From: Arcobacter sp. LA11
GTDB lineage: Bacteria > Campylobacterota > Campylobacteria > Campylobacterales > Arcobacteraceae
NCBI RefSeq assembly: GCF_001895145.1
Contig: NZ_BDIR01000009.1
Span: forward strand, 61,646-125,645
DNA: 64,000 nt
Direction of reading: 5' to 3'
Shown piece after piece: positions 1 through 8,635 of this stretch. The notes under the pieces were generated by a model that saw nothing but the letters and a program-made list of their open reading frames with translations, did no database searches and was not told where the DNA came from. Made by a program: the position numbers and the translations under genes. How positions within the stretch are numbered: the first letter of the stretch is position 1; each line of letters starts with the position of its first letter.

Positions 1-949
1 AATCTTCATTTATTGGATGAACTTTTGATAAATCTCCATTCATAATAATACCAGTATCAAAAAGATACTCTGTTCTATTTAATTGCATCTCTTTATAAGA
101 CATGAAATTCATAGTTCCAGCTTCACTTGTAACACTAGGCTCTGTAGCAAATGCTTTTCCTGCCATTACAATATCTGCATAATATGCATGTTCAATGAAA
201 TTTGCAACTTCTTTATATTTAGTTAAATACTCACCCATTCTAGATGGATCTAATAAATCCATAATACAAGTAACACCACCAACAGTAAGACTTTGAGGAT
301 GTGGTTGTTTACCACCAAACATCGCCATAAGTTGTGCTGCTGTTCTTTGTACTTCTAGTGCTTTAAGATAATGCGAAAGTGCAATTAAATTTTGCTCAGG
401 TGTAAGATTAAATGTTTTATGTCCCCAATATGCATTTGCAAATGGTCCAAGTTCACCTTTATCAACAAAAGCTTTTACTCTATCTTTTACTTTTAATAAA
501 TCATTTTCACCAGTTGCAATTGGGTATTTTGTATATTTAAATGCTTCTTTTGAAGCAAGTGCAGGATCTGCATCAAGAGCAGAAACAACATCAACCCAAT
601 CAAGTCCATGTAAATGATAAAAGTGCACAACATGATCATGCATAAACAGAGCTTGGTTCATTAATGACCTAACTAGTTTTGCATTTAAAGGAGGTGTTAT
701 TTTAAGTGCATCTTCAACTGCTTCAATACCCGCTCTATAATGTGAATATGTACATACACCACAAATTCTTTGCATTAAAAAACCTGCATCTCTTGGGTCT
801 CTATTTTTTACAATAGTCTCTAAACCTCTCCATAAAGTTGATGAAGAATAAGCATTTTGAATTACATTATCTTCATCCACTTCAACTTCAATTCGTAAGT
901 GTCCCTCAATCCTAGTAATTGGGTCAACGATTACTCTTTTATTTGCCAT
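1..949 (-). CDS. NiFe uptake hydrogenase large subunit, second copy (3' end outside window)
   Basis: Catalytic subunit of a periplasmic NiFe hydrogenase that oxidises H2 with the small subunit encoded just upstream. The reading frame is open from an ATG at 949 to the left window edge, so the C-terminus, with the second pair of Ni-binding cysteines, is not visible. The N-terminus has the family opening VDPITRIEGHLRIE and the L1 motif RICGVCTYSHYRAGIEA, which carries two Ni ligands. Histidine-rich stretches such as HDHVVHFYHLHGLDWVD are typical of the family. It starts 2 bases after the stop of the small-subunit gene, so the two are one operon. The sequence is clearly diverged from the hydB at 5382-7118, so this is a distinct isoenzyme, not a recent duplicate. 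I left the symbol blank because naming of the second isoenzyme varies. Confidence 0.95.
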   Translation of the reverse strand, partial: MANKRVIVDPITRIEGHLRIEVEVDEDNVIQNAYSSSTLWRGLETIVKNRDPRDAGFLMQRICGVCTYSHYRAGIEAVEDALKITPPLNAKLVRSLMNQALFMHDHVVHFYHLHGLDWVDVVSALDADPALASKEAFKYTKYPIATGENDLLKVKDRVKAFVDKGELGPFANAYWGHKTFNLTPEQNLIALSHYLKALEVQRTAAQLMAMFGGKQPHPQSLTVGGVTCIMDLLDPSRMGEYLTKYKEVANFIEHAYYADIVMAGKAFATEPSVTSEAGTMNFMSYKEMQLNRTEYLFDTGIIMNGDLSKVHPINED

Positions 950-951
950 GA

Positions 952-2115
952 TTAATGTTCCTCATCTTCTTTTGGATTTTTTACTTTTGAAATAACTGCA
1001 TGTGCAGCAATACCAATTGCAGCAGTTGTTAAAATACCAACACCAATTTTATCAGCAGTAGCATCAGCTCCACCACCACCAAATACAGTGTTATATAATT
1101 TATCAGCAACTGGTTCTTCAAGTGGCCCCATAGCATCCCAGAAGTCCGGTTCAGAACAACCAATACAACCATGTCCTGCTTGTATTGGCCAAGAAGTATG
1201 TTGATTAAATTTATTCTTAGAACAGTTATTAAAAGTATAAGGTCCTTTACAACCTACTTTATATAAACAGTAACCTTTTTTAGCACCTTCATCACCAAAT
1301 TCTTCTACAAATTCACCTGCATCAAAATGACCTCTTCTTTCACATAAGTCATGAATTCTTAGCCCATAAGCCCATTTTGGTCTATTATATGCATCTAGTG
1401 CGGGAAGTGTTCCATAAAGAATATAATGTAAAAGTGTACCTACAATATTTTTTTCACTTGGAGGACAACCAGGTACATTGATTACACTTTTATTTGTAAC
1501 TTTTGAAAGAGCAACTGCACCTGTTGGATTTGGTATTGCAGCTTGTACTCCACCAAACGAAGAACAGGTACCAATAGCAAAGATAGCTTTTGCATGTTCA
1601 GATGCTAATTTAGCACTATGTTCACCTGTATTACCATGTCCACCAATTGTAAGATAGAAATCATTTTCACCACTTGGTATTCCACCCTCTACCATAAGAA
1701 TATAATTACCCTTATACTTTTCAATTGCATGCTCTAAATTTTGTTCAGCTTGCCAACCTGCACTTGCCATTAATGTTTCATGGTACTCTAATGAAATATA
1801 ATCAAAAATCAATGAATCAATAGTTGGAGCATCACTTCTTAAAAGTGATTCTGAACAACCAGTACACTCTGCCATATGTAACCAAATTATTGGCAGTCTA
1901 TCACTTAATTCTGCAGCCTTCGCTACTAATGGAGTGAAGTTTCCAGGAAGTGCAAGCATTGCAGTAACTGCAGTAGCCCACTTCATAAAATCTCTTCTAC
2001 TAACACCTTTTTCTTCTAAAACTGTTGGTATAGATTTTGAGTCATCTAATTTAGGAAGTTTTTCTAAATCTTCTAAACGTTTAGACAATCTGTTAAATAA
2101 ATTTAAATCTTTCAC
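952..2115 (-). CDS. NiFe uptake hydrogenase small subunit, second copy
   Basis: Electron-transferring Fe-S subunit of the second NiFe hydrogenase, exported with its large subunit by the Tat system. A twin-arginine motif (RRDFMKW, residues 40-46) precedes a hydrophobic stretch. A C-terminal hydrophobic helix (GVGILTTAAIGIAAHAV) probably anchors it in the membrane. The proximal cluster motif is the usual CTGC (C84, C87), unlike HydA at 7118-8359, which has CAGN. Other cluster cysteines are visible in GTCSSFGG, PGCPPSE, HDLCERRGHFDAGEF, GCKGPYTFNNCS and GCIGCSEPDFWD. The start is GTG at 2115, with AAGGAA about 7 bases upstream. Two palindromes of the ATGAAT/ATTCAT type lie in its promoter region. 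No cytochrome b gene follows within the window. Confidence 0.95.
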   Translation of the reverse strand: MKDLNLFNRLSKRLEDLEKLPKLDDSKSIPTVLEEKGVSRRDFMKWATAVTAMLALPGNFTPLVAKAAELSDRLPIIWLHMAECTGCSESLLRSDAPTIDSLIFDYISLEYHETLMASAGWQAEQNLEHAIEKYKGNYILMVEGGIPSGENDFYLTIGGHGNTGEHSAKLASEHAKAIFAIGTCSSFGGVQAAIPNPTGAVALSKVTNKSVINVPGCPPSEKNIVGTLLHYILYGTLPALDAYNRPKWAYGLRIHDLCERRGHFDAGEFVEEFGDEGAKKGYCLYKVGCKGPYTFNNCSKNKFNQHTSWPIQAGHGCIGCSEPDFWDAMGPLEEPVADKLYNTVFGGGGADATADKIGVGILTTAAIGIAAHAVISKVKNPKEDEEH

Positions 2116-2144
2116 ATAGATTCCTTTTCAAGATTTATATTTTT

Positions 2145-2160
2145 ATGAATAATCATTCAT
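2145..2160. promoter_or_regulatory. Candidate TetR operator, site A of second hydrogenase
   Basis: The sequence ATGAATAATCATTCAT is a 16-base palindrome with two mismatched positions. It is the reverse complement of the site at 2222-2237. It lies 30 bases upstream of the GTG start, where bound repressor would block transcription. The half-site ATGAAT also occurs in the sites at 8382-8399 and 12276-12287. Confidence 0.6.
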
Positions 2161-2168
2161 TCATTCAT
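2153..2168. repeat. Short tetranucleotide repeat (TCAT)4
   Basis: Four uninterrupted copies of TCAT overlap the right half of the operator-like site at 2145-2160, in the promoter region of the second hydrogenase. The tract is short. Slippage here would change spacing within the promoter, but nothing in one sequence shows that it varies. Confidence 0.6.
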
Positions 2169-2221
2169 TGAATTGTATTCTATTTAAAACAAAACAGAAT
2201 TTAGTTGAGCCAAATCAACAA

Positions 2222-2237
2222 ATGAATGATTATTCAT
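2222..2237. promoter_or_regulatory. Candidate TetR operator, site B of second hydrogenase
   Basis: ATGAATGATTATTCAT, flanked by AA and TT so that 18 of 20 positions from 2220 to 2239 are symmetric. It is the inverted copy of site A. The half-sites are 4 bases apart here, whereas at hydA (8382-8399) they abut. That is the main reason to be cautious about calling one regulator for all sites. Confidence 0.6.
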
Positions 2238-2425
2238 TTAAATAACTGAAATATTACATGACTTAAACTTAACTTTATATAAAATTCTAATGAAATTTTT
2301 ATATTTTTATATAATAATTAAAACTTATATTTTAAAGTGGCATAAACGTGACTTTTTAGGATAGTAGAAAGACATTTTTAGTACATAATTTATACATAAT
2401 TATGTACTAAATATTATAATATTTT

Positions 2426-3961
2426 TTAATAATCTATAGGATATTCTTCAGGGATTAAAACTTTGTATGTTTTTAGAGATTTTTTTAATTTAGATAGTAA
2501 AATTGAGTTAGCAAACATGTTACCACAAAAAATTATATCTTTTGCTTTTAGTTCTGAATTAATCTTTGATACATTATCTGTTACAAAATCACTTAAGCTT
2601 TCATAAAATGAATAAGCTATCATAGTATCTTCTACTCCTGCCATCTTATAACTCATTGCACTTTGAATAATTTTTCTATAATCAAGATAGTTTTTGCCAT
2701 CGATTTTAACTACATGCATATCAATTTGAAGTCCACTTTTTCCATTAAACAATAAAGCTGTATCTTCAAATTCTATGTAATCTTTCATTCCAAGTAAATA
2801 TGCTAAATGATTTAAAATTGATTCAAAACCATCTGTATCTTTATCATCAAATTCTTTTTCAAAAAATTCTGGAAATTTATTTTTATAATTATCAATTAAT
2901 CTATAAGTATTCTCATCAATACTCTTTATATCTTCTAAACAATTATCAATATTATTGATTACATTTGGAATTAGAATTACATCTTTCTCACCAACTGTTG
3001 GTACATTTACTTTTATTCCAGATTCATCACTTTGATATGAAAAATAAATTCCTATAGTTGGTACTATTCTTTTATTGTACTGAGCAAGTACTGATTTATA
3101 TACAGAACCATATTCTTCAAAATAATCATTGCTTGAATTTACTTTTCTTCCTAAAGTATATTCATATTTAGGGAATAAACCTTTCTCTCCATGAACAACT
3201 ATATTTTGTTTATCATTGTATGTTACTTTTAGTCCATCTTGATAAACTTCATCATTTACATATAAAAGGTAGTCTATTCCTTCTTCTTTTAAAGCTTGTG
3301 AAAAAAGAACTGTTTCCCTATCATCTGGAATTTTTGCATAAATAAATCTTGTATTTGAATACTCTTTATTTGCATTTTGTAAAAGTTTGAACTTTAATTT
3401 TACAAGAGGTCTTTCTATTGAACATAACAATTGTAAGTCTTTTGGTGCTATATCTAAAAGATTTTTAATATTATTTATATTTGTAATTAAAAGTTTTACT
3501 TCATAATCTTTTGATTCGAACTCTTCTCTTAATTTACATGAAGGTAAAAATAAATCTTTTAATCCATTATGAGTTTCAAATCTTGAAATTCCACCATCTT
3601 TTATCTTATTTATATCATTTGAAAAATCTATTGGTGCTTCATCTAAAATAGCATTGATTTCATCATTTGTAAGCAATGATAAGTTAACCTTCACTTCTTT
3701 ATCTTCTAACTCTTCATGTGCATCAAAATCAAACTCTTCAATAACAGATGCTCCTTTTAAGAAGATAGAAAGAGGCAATTTTTGTTCTAATAAACTAAAA
3801 AACGTTTCTAAATTTTCTTGTGAATCATCACATATGATTAAAATAAAACCTCTATACATTTTAGTTTTGGCTTTAACTTTTGATTCTTTAATTAAATCGT
3901 CAATAATATGTTTAAAATAAAAATTTGTAGAGCTAAAATCTACTTTATAAATTAGTTCCAT
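2426..3961 (-). CDS. hydE: Hydrogenase maturation/expression protein HydE
   Basis: A 511-residue protein in the position of HydE, which in Wolinella succinogenes and relatives is the last gene of hydABCDE and is needed for active hydrogenase. The C-terminal third resembles the carboxy-terminal part of HypF: FCGNMFANSILLSKL near the end recalls the SGGVFQN-type motif of that family. The acylphosphatase and zinc-finger domains of true HypF are absent. Its ATG lies inside the 3' end of hydD (10-base overlap), so the two genes are translationally coupled. The exact biochemical step is not known to me. Identity rests on gene order, length and the C-terminal resemblance. Confidence 0.82.
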   Translation of the reverse strand: MELIYKVDFSSTNFYFKHIIDDLIKESKVKAKTKMYRGFILIICDDSQENLETFFSLLEQKLPLSIFLKGASVIEEFDFDAHEELEDKEVKVNLSLLTNDEINAILDEAPIDFSNDINKIKDGGISRFETHNGLKDLFLPSCKLREEFESKDYEVKLLITNINNIKNLLDIAPKDLQLLCSIERPLVKLKFKLLQNANKEYSNTRFIYAKIPDDRETVLFSQALKEEGIDYLLYVNDEVYQDGLKVTYNDKQNIVVHGEKGLFPKYEYTLGRKVNSSNDYFEEYGSVYKSVLAQYNKRIVPTIGIYFSYQSDESGIKVNVPTVGEKDVILIPNVINNIDNCLEDIKSIDENTYRLIDNYKNKFPEFFEKEFDDKDTDGFESILNHLAYLLGMKDYIEFEDTALLFNGKSGLQIDMHVVKIDGKNYLDYRKIIQSAMSYKMAGVEDTMIAYSFYESLSDFVTDNVSKINSELKAKDIIFCGNMFANSILLSKLKKSLKTYKVLIPEEYPIDY

Positions 3962-4527
3962 GTAGTGTCTTCCTCATTTGGAATTCTAGTTAAATGTTCA
4001 CCATTATAACTTCCTATTAATTCATGGGCGATTGTTTTTATACTTTTATTATTTTTTTTAGTAGCTTTGATACCAATACTCTCAATTTCTTTAACTGCTT
4101 GCAAAATTAATTCTTCAAATCTATCTTCAATCTCATCTGTCAATCCAATTTCAACAGTCTCAATATCTTTTGGAATAATTCCTAAAATTGTCACTTCTGC
4201 ATGTTTATCCAATACAGAACATATTTCTAACATCTCAACAATTTCAACTTCATGTGCAGTTTTTCTATAAGTTCCAAGTCCAAGTAAAACATCAGATGGA
4301 AGTCTAAATATCTCACCTGCTTTATCTTCAATTGATACAGTATCTAAAATAATTACATTATCATACTCTTGAAAAAATGTCATTAGTTTAAATCCTAATG
4401 TTCCACCTTCAATAATCTCCAAATTACCATCAAATTCATAATTCTCTTCTAAATATTTAGAGGCATAAATTCCTACACCTTCATCTTTAAATAAAACGTT
4501 ACCAACACCAATTACAATATTTTTCAT
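3952..4527 (-). CDS. hydD: Hydrogenase maturation protease HydD
   Basis: Endopeptidase of the HyaD/HybD/HycI family (M52). It clips the C-terminal extension of the NiFe large subunit after nickel insertion. The N-terminus IVIGVGNVLFKDEGVGIYA is the family signature, with the metal-binding glutamate in DEGVG. VIILDTVSIEDKAGEIF and TAHEVEIVEML give the expected aspartate and histidine region. At 191 residues it is a little longer than many family members because of a C-terminal tail (about residues 155-191). It likely processes HydB and perhaps the second large subunit; the sensor-like large subunit at 8636-9991 has no tail to remove. It follows the hairpin at 4598-4631 and overlaps hydE by 10 bases. 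Confidence 0.92.
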   Translation of the reverse strand: MKNIVIGVGNVLFKDEGVGIYASKYLEENYEFDGNLEIIEGGTLGFKLMTFFQEYDNVIILDTVSIEDKAGEIFRLPSDVLLGLGTYRKTAHEVEIVEMLEICSVLDKHAEVTILGIIPKDIETVEIGLTDEIEDRFEELILQAVKEIESIGIKATKKNNKSIKTIAHELIGSYNGEHLTRIPNEEDTTWN

Positions 4528-4597
4528 AAAAAATCCTCTAATATTTAAAAACTTAAAAAAAATAAACTTTATTTATTTTCTTTAAATCTTCATGAAA

Positions 4598-4631
4598 AAA
4601 TGGGCTATGACATTTTAGCCATAGCCCATTT
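4598..4631 (-). terminator. Rho-independent terminator/attenuator between hydC and hydD
   Basis: A perfect 12-base-pair stem (arms 4598-4609 and 4620-4631, loop 10 bases) containing GGGCTATG/CATAGCCC. On the minus strand it is followed by a T run. It separates the structural hydABC genes from the maturation genes hydDE, so much of the transcription should stop after hydC, with reduced read-through into hydDE. Confidence 0.85.
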
Positions 4632-4654
4632 AGTTTTAAGTAAAAATACGGAAG

Positions 4655-5389
4655 TTATTTACCGTGATTTTCAACTTCACCTTTTTCATTAACAATATTC
4701 TTATTAACAAATTTAGTTCCACCAAATACAATATTGATATCACCCTCTCTCCAGAAAATTGTTCTCCAAACTTGGTAATAAATATGTGACATAACCCACA
4801 TAAGTAAAATATACATTGCAGTATGATGAGCAATTCTAACACCCATATTTCCACCAAATACTTCTAAAGTCCAATCTGTAGCAAAATGCAATAATGCAGG
4901 CCACCAAGTACCAATAGAACTCTGCCCAGAAGCAAGACCATGTACATACATTTGAAGTCCAGTTAATAACATAAACACTAAAAGAATATGAAACAAAGTA
5001 AAAAACATAATATTATAACTATCACTATGTTCAGAATCAAATTTCTTTCTTCTATTAAATGTAATTAAGTTAAAAAATACTTCACAAAACTCAATAAAGT
5101 TTTTCTTTGTTGGTAAAATTTTCTTATATGGTTTTTCAAATCTAGAAAATAGATATAAATAACCAATTAAAATTGCTGTTACATCAAATATAATGGCAAC
5201 AATAAAATGTCCCCATCTGTTCCAAGCCATCACATACTTATCTACTGCAGGATCTGCAATAAATGTTTGATAATATGGATGACCAATATATAGCCCGGTT
5301 GCAACCGCAGCAATCATACAAAATGCATTCAACCAGTGAATCGTTCGCATGATTGGGGTCATTCTCTCAACCCGCTTCATCTTAGGCAC
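4655..5389 (-). CDS. hydC: NiFe hydrogenase cytochrome b subunit
   Basis: Di-haem cytochrome b that anchors HydAB to the inner membrane and passes electrons from H2 to the quinone pool. Four hydrophobic helices are visible (starting near IHWLNAFCMIAAVATGLYIG, HFIVAIIFDVTAILIGYLYL, MFFTLFHILLVFMLLTG and AHHTAMYILLMWVMSHIYY). Histidines in RTIHWLNA, WGHFIVAI, FHILLV and AHHTAMYILLMWVMSH are candidate haem ligands. The start is GTG at 5389 with AGGA about 7 bases upstream. It overlaps the end of hydB by 8 bases; an ATG three codons later is the alternative. The product has 244 residues, near the family norm. Confidence 0.93.
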   Translation of the reverse strand: MPKMKRVERMTPIMRTIHWLNAFCMIAAVATGLYIGHPYYQTFIADPAVDKYVMAWNRWGHFIVAIIFDVTAILIGYLYLFSRFEKPYKKILPTKKNFIEFCEVFFNLITFNRRKKFDSEHSDSYNIMFFTLFHILLVFMLLTGLQMYVHGLASGQSSIGTWWPALLHFATDWTLEVFGGNMGVRIAHHTAMYILLMWVMSHIYYQVWRTIFWREGDINIVFGGTKFVNKNIVNEKGEVENHGK

Positions 5390-7118
5390 GGCTAGATCCT
5401 ACTGGGTTTACTTTATAAACAGCTAATTCTTTTCCTTTTGTATCCACAATATGTACAGCACAAGCAATACAAGGGTCAAAACTATGAACTGTTCTAATAA
5501 TTTCTAAAGGCTCATCTGGATTAACAACTTTAGTACCAACTAAAGAAGCTTCATATGCACCCATTCTTCCTTTATAATCTTTAGGAGCTGCATTCCAAGT
5601 TGAAGGAACAACCGCTTGGTAGTTTTCTACTTTTCCATCTTTGATTTTAACCCAGTGACCTAATCCACCCCTTGGTGCTTCAGCCATACCGAAACCTTTC
5701 GCATCTTTTGATACTGTATCAAAATCAAATTCTGTCCAAGTCGATAAATCACCATGTGCAACATTTGAAGCTAATTCATCACACCATTTAATAACTTCTT
5801 CACACATCATTTCAGTTTCAATTGCACGTGCGGCAGTTCTTCCAACTGTAGAAAATAAAACTTTTGTTGGTAAGTTACCATTCTTTAAGAATGTCGTAAC
5901 ATATTTAGTGATTTTCTCGTCACCTTTAGCAACACCAACAACCATTCTTGCAAGGGGTCCTACTTCCATTCTTTCATCATCATATAACGGAGATTTAATC
6001 CAAGAATACTTTTTATCAGTATCAAGATAAGCAATATTATCTTCTTTTTTACCAAAACCTGTATACTTTGGAGTAGTTACTCCATCATATGGATGTAAGT
6101 TTGTAGTACCTTCATACCAAGCATGTGTTACATCTTCTGTAATTTTAGTTTGGTCAAGCTCATAAACTTTTGATAAGTCTTTGTTCATAACTACACCACT
6201 TGGGAATAATTTTGCAGCTTCATAGAAAGGTGTATCATCTAAATTAAAATCACCAAATGACATATAATTACCTAAACCACCACCAGTTCCATCTAATGCT
6301 TCATCAGCATACATTGTTCCAGCCATATAAACATCTGGTAAATAAGCTTGCTTTGTAAACTTTAATGCTTTTTGAATAATATCTTTAAACTCAGCAACTC
6401 TTGCTGGATTTTTAATATCTTGAACACAAGTTACTCCACCTACAACTATTGATTGTGGATGTGGATTCTTACCACCAAAAATTGCTTGCGCTTTTGCAAC
6501 TTCTCTTTGTAATTCTAAAGCATCTAAATAATGAGAAAGACCAATTAAGTTCTGCTCAGGAGTTAATTTGTATGCTTTACTTCCCCAATAAGCATTTCCA
6601 AATATACCAAGTCTACCTTGTTTAACATATTTTGTAACTCTTTCTTGAACTTCAGCAAATACATCTTCAGATGCATTCCATGGTCTTTGACCTGAAAGTT
6701 TAGCCCACTTCTGAGCTTCTTCTACAGCTTTTTTAGGATCAGCTTCTAAGGCTTTTGTAATATCTACCCAATCAAGAGCATGTAAGTGATAGAAATGAAC
6801 AACATGGTCATGGATGTATAATCCACCTTGCATTAAATTTCTAACAATTCTTGCATTTTTTGGAATAGTTACATTAAATGCATGTTCTACTGCCTCAATA
6901 CTTCTTTGGTAATGAGTACCAGTACAAACACCACAAATTCTCATTGCTAGAAGACCACAGTCTCTTGGGTCTCTACCTCTTAGAATTTCTTCGATACCTC
7001 TGAACATTGTAGAAGAACTGTAAGCTTCTTGGATAACATTGTTATCATCAATTACTGCTTCAATTCTTAAATGTCCTTCGATTCTTGTAATCGGATCTAT
7101 TACTACGTGTTTACTCAT
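5382..7118 (-). CDS. hydB: NiFe uptake hydrogenase large subunit
   Basis: Catalytic subunit holding the NiFe(CN)2CO site. Both nickel-binding motifs are present: RICGVCTGTHYQRSIEA near residue 60 and DPCIACAVH close to the end. After the final histidine follows a tail (IVDTKGKELAVYKVNPVGSSRA) of the kind removed by the HydD protease. The N-terminus DPITRIEGHLRIEAV is typical. At 578 residues it is full length. The ATG overlaps the hydA stop codon by one base (TAATG), so translation is coupled. Together with HydA and HydC it forms a periplasm-facing respiratory uptake hydrogenase of the Wolinella/Campylobacter type. Confidence 0.97.
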   Translation of the reverse strand: MSKHVVIDPITRIEGHLRIEAVIDDNNVIQEAYSSSTMFRGIEEILRGRDPRDCGLLAMRICGVCTGTHYQRSIEAVEHAFNVTIPKNARIVRNLMQGGLYIHDHVVHFYHLHALDWVDITKALEADPKKAVEEAQKWAKLSGQRPWNASEDVFAEVQERVTKYVKQGRLGIFGNAYWGSKAYKLTPEQNLIGLSHYLDALELQREVAKAQAIFGGKNPHPQSIVVGGVTCVQDIKNPARVAEFKDIIQKALKFTKQAYLPDVYMAGTMYADEALDGTGGGLGNYMSFGDFNLDDTPFYEAAKLFPSGVVMNKDLSKVYELDQTKITEDVTHAWYEGTTNLHPYDGVTTPKYTGFGKKEDNIAYLDTDKKYSWIKSPLYDDERMEVGPLARMVVGVAKGDEKITKYVTTFLKNGNLPTKVLFSTVGRTAARAIETEMMCEEVIKWCDELASNVAHGDLSTWTEFDFDTVSKDAKGFGMAEAPRGGLGHWVKIKDGKVENYQAVVPSTWNAAPKDYKGRMGAYEASLVGTKVVNPDEPLEIIRTVHSFDPCIACAVHIVDTKGKELAVYKVNPVGSSRA

Positions 7119-8359
7119 TACTCTTCTCCATCTTCACTATGTACTGTTCTTTTCCCTGCTACTGCACTTGCCACTGCATGTACACCAATACCAATTGTTG
7201 TTGCTGTTAATAACCCTAAACCAAACTCATCAACTGTTTTTTCAACTCCACCAGTTGGAGCTTTTATATTTGCATCAGCCATTGGTCTTTCATAAGCATA
7301 TTTATCCCAGAAATCAGGTTCAGAACATCCAATACAACCACGACCTACCCCAATTGGCCAGTTTGCACCATCGTTATATCTAATTATAGAACAGTTATTA
7401 AATGTCATTGGTCCTTTACAACCAACTTTATATAAACAGAAGTTGTTTTTAGCACCTTCATCACCCCACTCTTCTACAAATTCACCTGCATCAAAGTGTG
7501 CTCTTCTTTCACAGTTATCATGAATTCTATAACCAAATGCAAATTTAGGTCTTAAAAGTGAGTCTAATTCAGGAATTTGACCAGTTAAAACAAAATGTAA
7601 AACTACACCAACCATATTAGCTGGGTTTGCAGGACAGGCTGGAATATTGATTACAGGTTTACCTTTAACTAAATCCATTACACCAACTGCACCTGTTGGA
7701 TTTGGAGAAGCAGCAGGAACACCACCATATGTAGCACATGAACCAACAGCAACAACAGCAGCAGCATCTTTAGATAATCTTTCTAAATTTTCTTGAAATG
7801 TCTCTCCACTTGCACCAATTGTTCCATAACCACCATTAATTGCAGTAGGTATTGCTCCTTCAACAAATAATAAATACTTACCTTTAAAATGATGTATTGC
7901 ATCTTCAAGTTGTTCTTCAGCTTGATGTCCAGATGCAGATTGTAAAGTATGATGAAATTCTAAACTTAATACATCAAATAATAAATCATCAACAGTAGGA
8001 GTTGAAGATCTTAATAATGCTTCTGAGTTACCAGCACAGTCTTGTAACTCAATCCAAATTACAGGTACTCTATTCATAAGTTCTGTAGCTTCAGCAACTA
8101 AAGGTGTAAACATAGGAGGTAACATCAATGTAGCTGTAGTAGCACTTGCCCATTTCATGAAATCTCTTCTATTTACACCTTCACTCTCTACTACTTCCAT
8201 CATATCGATGTCTTTTAGAGCAGGCTGCTTTTTTAATGCCTCTAATCTACTTTTTGCTTTTTCAAAAAGTGAATTATAGTAAGCATCACCTTTGTTTGTA
8301 TCTACCCTTGCTGAGTCTTGGGTAAAAACCTTTTTTACCATTTCCTGAGAATCAACCAT
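7118..8359 (-). CDS. hydA: NiFe uptake hydrogenase small subunit
   Basis: Fe-S subunit of the main uptake hydrogenase. A twin-arginine export signal (RRDFMKWASATTATLML, from residue 64) lies after an unusually long n-region of about 60 residues. A C-terminal helix (GLGLLTATTIGIGVHAVASAV) anchors it in the membrane. Cluster-binding segments include GSCATYGG, PACPANP, HDNCERRAHFDAGEF, GCKGPMTFNNCS and GCIGCSEPDFWD. The proximal cluster motif reads CAGN (C108, N111), where most NiFe small subunits, including the second one here, have CxxC. It is the first gene of hydABC. Its promoter region carries an 18-base perfect palindrome 23 bases upstream of the ATG. Confidence 0.96.
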   Translation of the reverse strand: MVDSQEMVKKVFTQDSARVDTNKGDAYYNSLFEKAKSRLEALKKQPALKDIDMMEVVESEGVNRRDFMKWASATTATLMLPPMFTPLVAEATELMNRVPVIWIELQDCAGNSEALLRSSTPTVDDLLFDVLSLEFHHTLQSASGHQAEEQLEDAIHHFKGKYLLFVEGAIPTAINGGYGTIGASGETFQENLERLSKDAAAVVAVGSCATYGGVPAASPNPTGAVGVMDLVKGKPVINIPACPANPANMVGVVLHFVLTGQIPELDSLLRPKFAFGYRIHDNCERRAHFDAGEFVEEWGDEGAKNNFCLYKVGCKGPMTFNNCSIIRYNDGANWPIGVGRGCIGCSEPDFWDKYAYERPMADANIKAPTGGVEKTVDEFGLGLLTATTIGIGVHAVASAVAGKRTVHSEDGEE

Positions 8360-8381
8360 ATACTTCTCCTTACTTTTTTTC

Positions 8382-8399
8382 TAAATGAATATTCATTTA
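8382..8399. promoter_or_regulatory. Candidate TetR operator in front of hydABC
   Basis: TAAATGAATATTCATTTA is a perfect 18-base palindrome 23 bases upstream of the hydA start. The core ATGAATATTCAT differs by one base from the core in front of the tetR gene (12276-12287), and it shares half-sites with the two palindromes before the second hydrogenase. The close position to the start fits repression. The rest of the 8360-8635 gap is A+T-rich, and I see nothing else in it. Confidence 0.68.
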
Positions 8400-8635
8400 C
8401 TTTCATCGTAAAATTAACGTTTCAAGGCTTAAGTTAAACTTATGTTAAACAACTAGTTTTATAGGCTTAGTAGCATTAAAATAGCATATAAAAAACTTCT
8501 AATTTTTAAGAGTCTAATTTTTGGGATTTTTATTTTTTTTGGTAAAAAGAGTTTTACTTTTGTAAGGGATTATAAATTAAAAGATTCACACTTATTTTAT
8601 ATTGATTTGTTACTTTATGTTACATTTTATTTGAT

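Larger units (their letters stand above)
2116..2425 (-). promoter_or_regulatory. Regulatory region of the second hydrogenase operon
   Basis: This 310-base stretch between hydE and the second hydrogenase has no credible gene. It contains two imperfect ATGAAT/ATTCAT palindromes in opposite orientation (2145-2160 and 2222-2237, centres 77 bases apart) and a fourfold TCAT repeat (2153-2168). A-T-rich sequence between the two palindromes could hold the promoter (for example TAGAATACAAT read on the minus strand), but I cannot fix a start site. The hydE-proximal part (about 2280-2425) is A+T-rich, and I see no clear terminator hairpin in it. Confidence 0.6.

Noticed and set aside
2426..3961. Calling this gene hypF
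   Set aside because: Only the C-terminal part resembles HypF. The acylphosphatase and zinc-finger domains are absent, and gene order identifies it as hydE.
7039..7383. Plus-strand open frame of over 100 codons within hydA/hydB
   Set aside because: It lies antisense to two certain hydrogenase genes and has repetitive His/Leu/Gln-rich composition typical of a shadow frame.
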